From positions 838,001 to 902,000 of the forward strand of contig NZ_CP158190.1 of the NCBI RefSeq assembly GCF_040250305.1: a stretch of DNA of 64,000 nucleotides. The letters run 5' to 3'. The notes under the pieces were generated by a model. It was given only the letters and a program-made list of their open reading frames with translations. It ran no database searches and was not told where the DNA came from. This DNA is from Peribacillus frigoritolerans (lineage in GTDB: Bacteria; Bacillota; Bacilli; Bacillales; DSM-1321). Of this stretch, positions 60,658 through 64,000 are shown piece by piece. A program made the position numbers and the translations under genes. Each line of letters starts with the position of its first letter. Position 1 is the stretch's first letter.

Positions 60658-61455
60658 ATGCATGTGCTACAAAAAACACAAAAAATAGTTCGCTATCAGA
60701 ATCAACAGGGCAAAATACATTACGGTATTGTTGAGGATGACATGATATTACAACTGTCTAGCAGTTTTGCTGAACTTGTCAACAAGGAAATAAAGTATGA
60801 CGGGGTCGAGCTGAAATATAGTGACGTGAAAATCTTGGAACCTGTAAAACCTTCGAAAGTGGTTAATTTCGGCTGGACATATGCAGGTCATGCGAAGGAA
60901 ACGGGTGGAGAGGCAAACCTTGTTGAACCATTCCTATTTTTAAAGCCATTATCTTCGCTTATTGCAGACAAGGAGAATATTATCCTTCCTCCAAACGAGC
61001 TATCCAATCAAGTGGAACTTGAAGGGGAAGTGGCCCTTGTCATTGGAAAGCGCGGAAAAAACATTAAAGAAGAAGACGCGCTGGATTATGTATTTGGGTG
61101 CACGATATTTAATGACGTCACAGCAAGAGATCTTACAAAAAAAGATCCACAGTTTACGCGGGGCAAAGGATTTGATACATTCGGACCTTTGGGACCGTGC
61201 ATCGTTACCGGGGTAGATCCTACAAATTTAAGGATTGTGACCACTTTAAACGGCCGTGTTGTCCAAGACGGAAATACCAATGAAATGTCTCTAAGCATTC
61301 CGTTTCTAATCAGCTGGCTTTCACAGGTAATGACACTTGAGCCCGGTGACATTTTGGCCACGGGTTCACCATCTGGCAGCTGCACGATCAAGTCGGGGGA
61401 TGAAGTCGTTGTTGAAGTCGAGAATATCGGTCGGTTATGTAATGGTGTCCAGTAA
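60658..61455 (+). CDS. Fumarylacetoacetate hydrolase family protein
   Basis: A 265-residue FAH-fold enzyme. Metal ligands are in VELEGEVALVIGKRGKNI (two Glu) and FNDVTARDL (Asp). GKGFDTFGPLGPCIVT and DILATGSPSG are further marks of the HpcE/YisK-type group, which decarboxylates, isomerises or hydrolyses beta-diketo or oxo acids. Base composition is somewhat more GC-rich than neighbouring genes. AAAGGAG precedes the ATG. It stands alone. The substrate is unknown. Confidence 0.9.
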   Translation: MHVLQKTQKIVRYQNQQGKIHYGIVEDDMILQLSSSFAELVNKEIKYDGVELKYSDVKILEPVKPSKVVNFGWTYAGHAKETGGEANLVEPFLFLKPLSSLIADKENIILPPNELSNQVELEGEVALVIGKRGKNIKEEDALDYVFGCTIFNDVTARDLTKKDPQFTRGKGFDTFGPLGPCIVTGVDPTNLRIVTTLNGRVVQDGNTNEMSLSIPFLISWLSQVMTLEPGDILATGSPSGSCTIKSGDEVVVEVENIGRLCNGVQ

Positions 61456-61482
61456 GATTTGCTGGAATTCTTAATACGTTAA

Positions 61483-61516
61483 AAAAGATCAGAGCTGCCT
61501 TTAAGGCAGCTTTTAG
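61483..61516 (+). repeat. THR repeat, middle stem only
   Basis: AAGATCAGAGCTGCCTTTAA, GGCAGCT and TTTAG: the perfect stem AGCTGCC/GGCAGCT, acting as terminator of the FAH gene. Confidence 0.7.
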
Positions 61517-61548
61517 TTTGTACACAAAATGGTTTCTATCTGAATTTT

Positions 61549-61640
61549 AAAACAAAGTTGATTGGATCGAAAGGTGCGAGACTCCTGCGGGAAAAGCGTG
61601 TCCAGGGGAGACCCCGCAGGCGCAATGACAAGCCGTAGAA
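61549..61640 (+). repeat. Palindromic Bacillaceae-type repeat
   Basis: AAAACAAAGTTGATTGGATC, then GCGAGACTCCTGCGGG, and about 25 bases later CCCCGCAGGCGC. CTGCGGGG-like arms pair. I recall this GC-rich element from many Bacillus intergenic regions. It is not THR. Confidence 0.65.
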
Positions 61641-61679
61641 AATATAGAGAAACTCGATGAATACCGAATTTGTCTACAG

Positions 61680-61715
61680 TCTGTAAGCAGTCTTTAAGAC
61701 AGCTTTTTCTTTATG
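61680..61715 (+). repeat. THR-like middle stem
   Basis: GTAAGCAGTCTTTAAGACAG, CTTTTTCTTTATGC: stem variant AGTCTTTAAGACAGC with T-tract. No left or right hairpin. From 61716 to 61859 a short frame (HKYGVPVNGRLVNVVIIHKH) may be a fragment of a lost gene. Confidence 0.5.
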
Positions 61716-61859
61716 CTAATTAAGGATATAATGGAAGATAATTTGTTGAGTCACAGCTGCATAAGTACGGAGTGCCAGTCAATGGCCGTCTTGTCAATGT
61801 AGTAATCATACATAAGCATGGCATCTATGAAAATATTTTTTGCTAACATGGCTTGATAT

Positions 61860-62441
61860 ATGTCTATAAAATTTAATAATGATTGGAATTTAATGATGTT
61901 TACAATAAGTACATATCTAGTTGAAATCAGTGAAGGTGAAGAGAGCTATATATCCTTGGATGACTCTTTAAGATTAAGAGAAGTTTTTGATCATCATAAA
62001 TTTACTCCGGAGCATATTCAAATGCATATAATGATTCAGTTTAATAATCAAATTGTTATTGGAAATGATATTCCTAGTGGGTTAAATTTATGGGATGATT
62101 ATATAGTTGGAATAGAGAAATTTTTAAACGGTGAGAACGTTGAAATACCTTATGGGATCGATCCATATCTTATGAAGTTGATCTCCATAAACAGCAATTC
62201 ATTGGAACTTTCTATAGTGGGAGATTGGGAACCTGTTAAGGTGTTTGCACAAGATATATTACCAAAAAGAGAATTATTTACAGCCATTTTAGATGGAGCA
62301 GAACACTTTTGGAATACATTGATTGATTATAAAGTGTTTGAGGAAAAAGATATAAAGGACACAGCATCTAGAGAATATCCGAAACTAATGATTAAAGAAA
62401 TTGAAAAATTGAGTGCGAAGGTAAAAACTTTGTTTAAATAA
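61860..62441 (+). CDS. Hypothetical protein
   Basis: A 193-residue soluble acidic protein (VEISEGEESYISLDDSLRLR; DGAEHFWNTLIDYKVFEEKD). No domain is recognised. The ribosome site before ATG 61860 is weak (GGCTTGATAT), so the true start may differ. A broken frame just upstream could be the end of a toxin-like gene, for which this would be an immunity protein, but that is speculation. Confidence 0.55.
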   Translation: MSIKFNNDWNLMMFTISTYLVEISEGEESYISLDDSLRLREVFDHHKFTPEHIQMHIMIQFNNQIVIGNDIPSGLNLWDDYIVGIEKFLNGENVEIPYGIDPYLMKLISINSNSLELSIVGDWEPVKVFAQDILPKRELFTAILDGAEHFWNTLIDYKVFEEKDIKDTASREYPKLMIKEIEKLSAKVKTLFK

Positions 62442-62443
62442 AA

Positions 62444-62496
62444 AGAGCTAAACTTGAGGCAGCCTTTTAAGGAACTAACAGGGAAAGTTCGTTTCA
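62444..62496 (+). repeat. THR repeat, decayed copy
   Basis: GAGCTAAACTTGAGGCAGCC, then GGAACTAACAGGGAAAGTTC. The arms are recognisable, the middle stem shortened. Confidence 0.5.
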
Positions 62497-62574
62497 GAAG
62501 GAATTTCAATTTAAATTTTTTGAGATAAACAAAAAGCATTCTCTTAGGTAGATAATGTAAAATCAAAAGACAAA

Positions 62575-62597
62575 GACTACTCTCCAAAAAAGTAGTC
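62575..62597 (+). terminator. Hairpin
   Basis: GACTACT pairs with AGTAGTC around CTCCAAAAA. No T-run follows, so it is a weak terminator on the plus strand. Confidence 0.4.
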
Positions 62598-62613
62598 CAT
62601 TGTGCAGTAAAAA

Positions 62614-62630
62614 GGGCACCAAAAGTGCCC
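62614..62630 (-). terminator. Terminator on the minus strand
   Basis: GGGCAC pairs with GTGCCC. On the minus strand the stem is followed by CTTTTTAC. It probably ends the transcript of the oxidoreductase gene at 62797. Confidence 0.65.
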
Positions 62631-62636
62631 GACCAT

Positions 62637-62775
62637 TCACTTAGTAAGCGTGTAAGTAAAGATTTTCCTTGAATTTTCTGCCCTGAACTTCTTTGTGGTT
62701 TGTTTTATTATAGGCTTTGAAATTTTTGGATCTATAGAGATTCTCACTGTACCGTCTATTTTTAAATGAACATGA
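62637..62775 (-). pseudogene. Short open frame after oxidoreductase gene
   Basis: On the minus strand about 45 codons are open: LHVHLKIDGTVRISIDPKIS, then KPIIKQTTKKFRAENSRKI and a stop at 62637. No start codon or ribosome site is seen. It lies between the oxidoreductase gene and the terminator. It may be a gene fragment. Family unknown. Confidence 0.3.
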
Positions 62776-62796
62776 AGTTGTTAAAGTGCCTATTCA

Positions 62797-63801
62797 TTAC
62801 CAATCATTTTTCAAAACAATTTTACCTATCGCCTTGCCTGACTCCAAGTACTCATGGGCCTTTGAGACTTCATCAAACGTGAACATGTTTGGATCCACCA
62901 GCGGGCGCAGCTTACCTTCCTCAACCACCTTGGCAACCTTCTTTAAAATTTCTCCATATTGCTTATGCATGTCCTTATTTAATATCTTCAACAACATAAA
63001 GGTAACATGTAGAGAAAGTCCCTTTGAATGCACTGGGGAGAGGTCATGAGTCGAACGGGCAGCAATGGCTGCCACCGTTCCATGTACCGCAGCCGCCTCA
63101 AAAGAGCGATCAAGGTTTTCTCCCCCCACCGTGTCAAACACAACGTCAAATCCTTTTCCGGCTGTATATTTTTGTACATAGTCGTGGACGCTTTCTTCTC
63201 GATAATTGATCGTTACATCTGCCCCAAGGCGCGTGCCAATCTCCAGCTTCTCTTGCGAAGAGGCAGTTGTATAGACTGTCGCGCCTTTCCATTTGGCTAG
63301 CTGAATGCCAATGTGGCCTACACCGCCGGTTGCTGCATGGATCAGTATATCTTGACCAGTGACTAGATTTGCCCGATTGAATAATGCTTCCCAAGCGGTA
63401 ATGGCAACCAATGGTAAAGCAGCGGCTTCTTCCATCGTCAAATTTTTCGGCTTGTGAGCAAGTAAATCAGCATCTGCCAGCATAAACTCCGCAAGTGCAC
63501 CGCCAGTCCCTTTAAAACCACCCGCACACCCAAACACTTCATCGCCAACTTTATACTCAGTCACTCCTTCACCCACTGCAGATACCAATCCTGCAACATC
63601 ACCATGTAAAACGGCTGGAAACTCGGGGGCAACGGCTGGAACTGCACCAGCACGGACTTTCGTATCAATAGGATTTACACTTGAAGCCTTGACTTGAATA
63701 AGTACATATCCAGGTATTAATTCGGGTTTTGAAATCTCTTCAAGCTGAAATACGGATGGATCACCAAATGATTGAATAATTTGTGCTTTCACTTTAGTCA
63801 C
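62797..63801 (-). CDS. Zinc-type/quinone oxidoreductase (MDR family)
   Basis: A 334-residue medium-chain dehydrogenase/reductase. The GroES-like part (about 1-125) has SSVNPIDTKVRAG and FPAVLHGDVAGLV. The Rossmann part has ILIHAATGGVGHIGIQLAKW (the GGVG nucleotide loop, AxxGGVGxxxxQLAK of NADPH:quinone reductases). The catalytic zinc ligands of alcohol dehydrogenases are absent, which fits a quinone or enal reductase. The start ATG is at 63801. The gene is alone on the minus strand; 63802-64000 is an AT-rich leader where I see no gene. Confidence 0.9.
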   Translation of the reverse strand: MTKVKAQIIQSFGDPSVFQLEEISKPELIPGYVLIQVKASSVNPIDTKVRAGAVPAVAPEFPAVLHGDVAGLVSAVGEGVTEYKVGDEVFGCAGGFKGTGGALAEFMLADADLLAHKPKNLTMEEAAALPLVAITAWEALFNRANLVTGQDILIHAATGGVGHIGIQLAKWKGATVYTTASSQEKLEIGTRLGADVTINYREESVHDYVQKYTAGKGFDVVFDTVGGENLDRSFEAAAVHGTVAAIAARSTHDLSPVHSKGLSLHVTFMLLKILNKDMHKQYGEILKKVAKVVEEGKLRPLVDPNMFTFDEVSKAHEYLESGKAIGKIVLKNDW

Positions 63802-64000
63802 TCCTATTTATTTTTATGGGGAATGTCTCATTACCTATGCATGTTAAGGATCGTAGGCAATAACATGAAAAGTAAGAATATTTAGTCTTTGTTTGTAAAA
63901 TCAATGATACTTTATCTACTATAAAATTAAAAGTTAAGCACATTTTTTAAAGGGAATTTAAGAGAAGTCTCTTAAATCATTAAAATATTAATATGATTTT

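Overview
The window is AT-rich and looks like the chromosome of a spore-forming Bacillaceae species (Bacillus or a close relative). It has Shine-Dalgarno sites with TTG and GTG starts and simple U-tract terminators. It also has a gamma-type spore protein, a PaiAB pair, two SigV-like ECF sigma operons, Fur and BlaI operators, and YrvL, DUF4272, DUF6157 and DUF6584 proteins. I see no rRNA, tRNA, CRISPR array or prophage.

Layout. 0.2-1.1 kb: XRE regulator and membrane protein with a palindromic operator. 1.3-4.7 kb (minus): a GntR-controlled catabolic operon (regulator, DUF2848, MFS importer, nitrilase-type hydrolase). 5.6 kb: a blasticidin S deaminase homologue. 8.7-10.4 kb: WYL regulator and DJ-1/PfpI protein. 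10.8-12.1 and 21.6-23.6 kb: two ECF sigma/transmembrane partner operons. 13.2-15.4 kb: FabF divergent from an MmyB-type regulator. 19.1-20.7 kb: an IS110 element. 25.4-27.8 kb: YczE-type membrane protein, MarR, paiA and a damaged paiB. 31-36 kb: methyltransferase, MFS transporter, haloperoxidase-like protein, a secreted protein and VanW. 39.9-42.0 kb (minus): secreted protein plus ABC transporter. 42.6-46.2 kb: isochorismatase-like, nitrilase-like, methionine aminopeptidase and alpha/beta hydrolase genes. 38.1-39.0 and 46.3-47.2 kb: a near-identical duplication carrying a CoxG-like gene. 47.7-49.8 kb: a Fur-controlled group with flavodoxin. 51.1-54.5 kb: blaI-blaR1 and a class A beta-lactamase. 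54.7-63.8 kb: mainly small enzymes and conserved hypotheticals.

The outstanding feature is a dispersed element of about 90 bp, called THR here (three-hairpin repeat). I find over 50 full or partial copies, nearly all between genes. A left hairpin (CTAAC-gggtgc-GTTAG) and a right hairpin (CTAAC-ggggcag-GTTAG) flank a terminator-like middle hairpin followed by T residues. The middle hairpin differs between copies but keeps its fold, and the arms show paired base changes. Every copy I can orient points the same way, whatever the direction of its neighbours. One copy is split by the IS110 element, others bound a duplication or end genes, and THR middle hairpins look like the main terminators for many plus-strand genes.

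Several genes carry small lesions near homopolymers or start codons (AraC regulator, DUF4272, a 47.3-kb gene, paiB, two small membrane proteins). Three others have a good Shine-Dalgarno site followed by ATA at start-codon distance. These could be real decay, unusual starts or consensus errors in the sequence.
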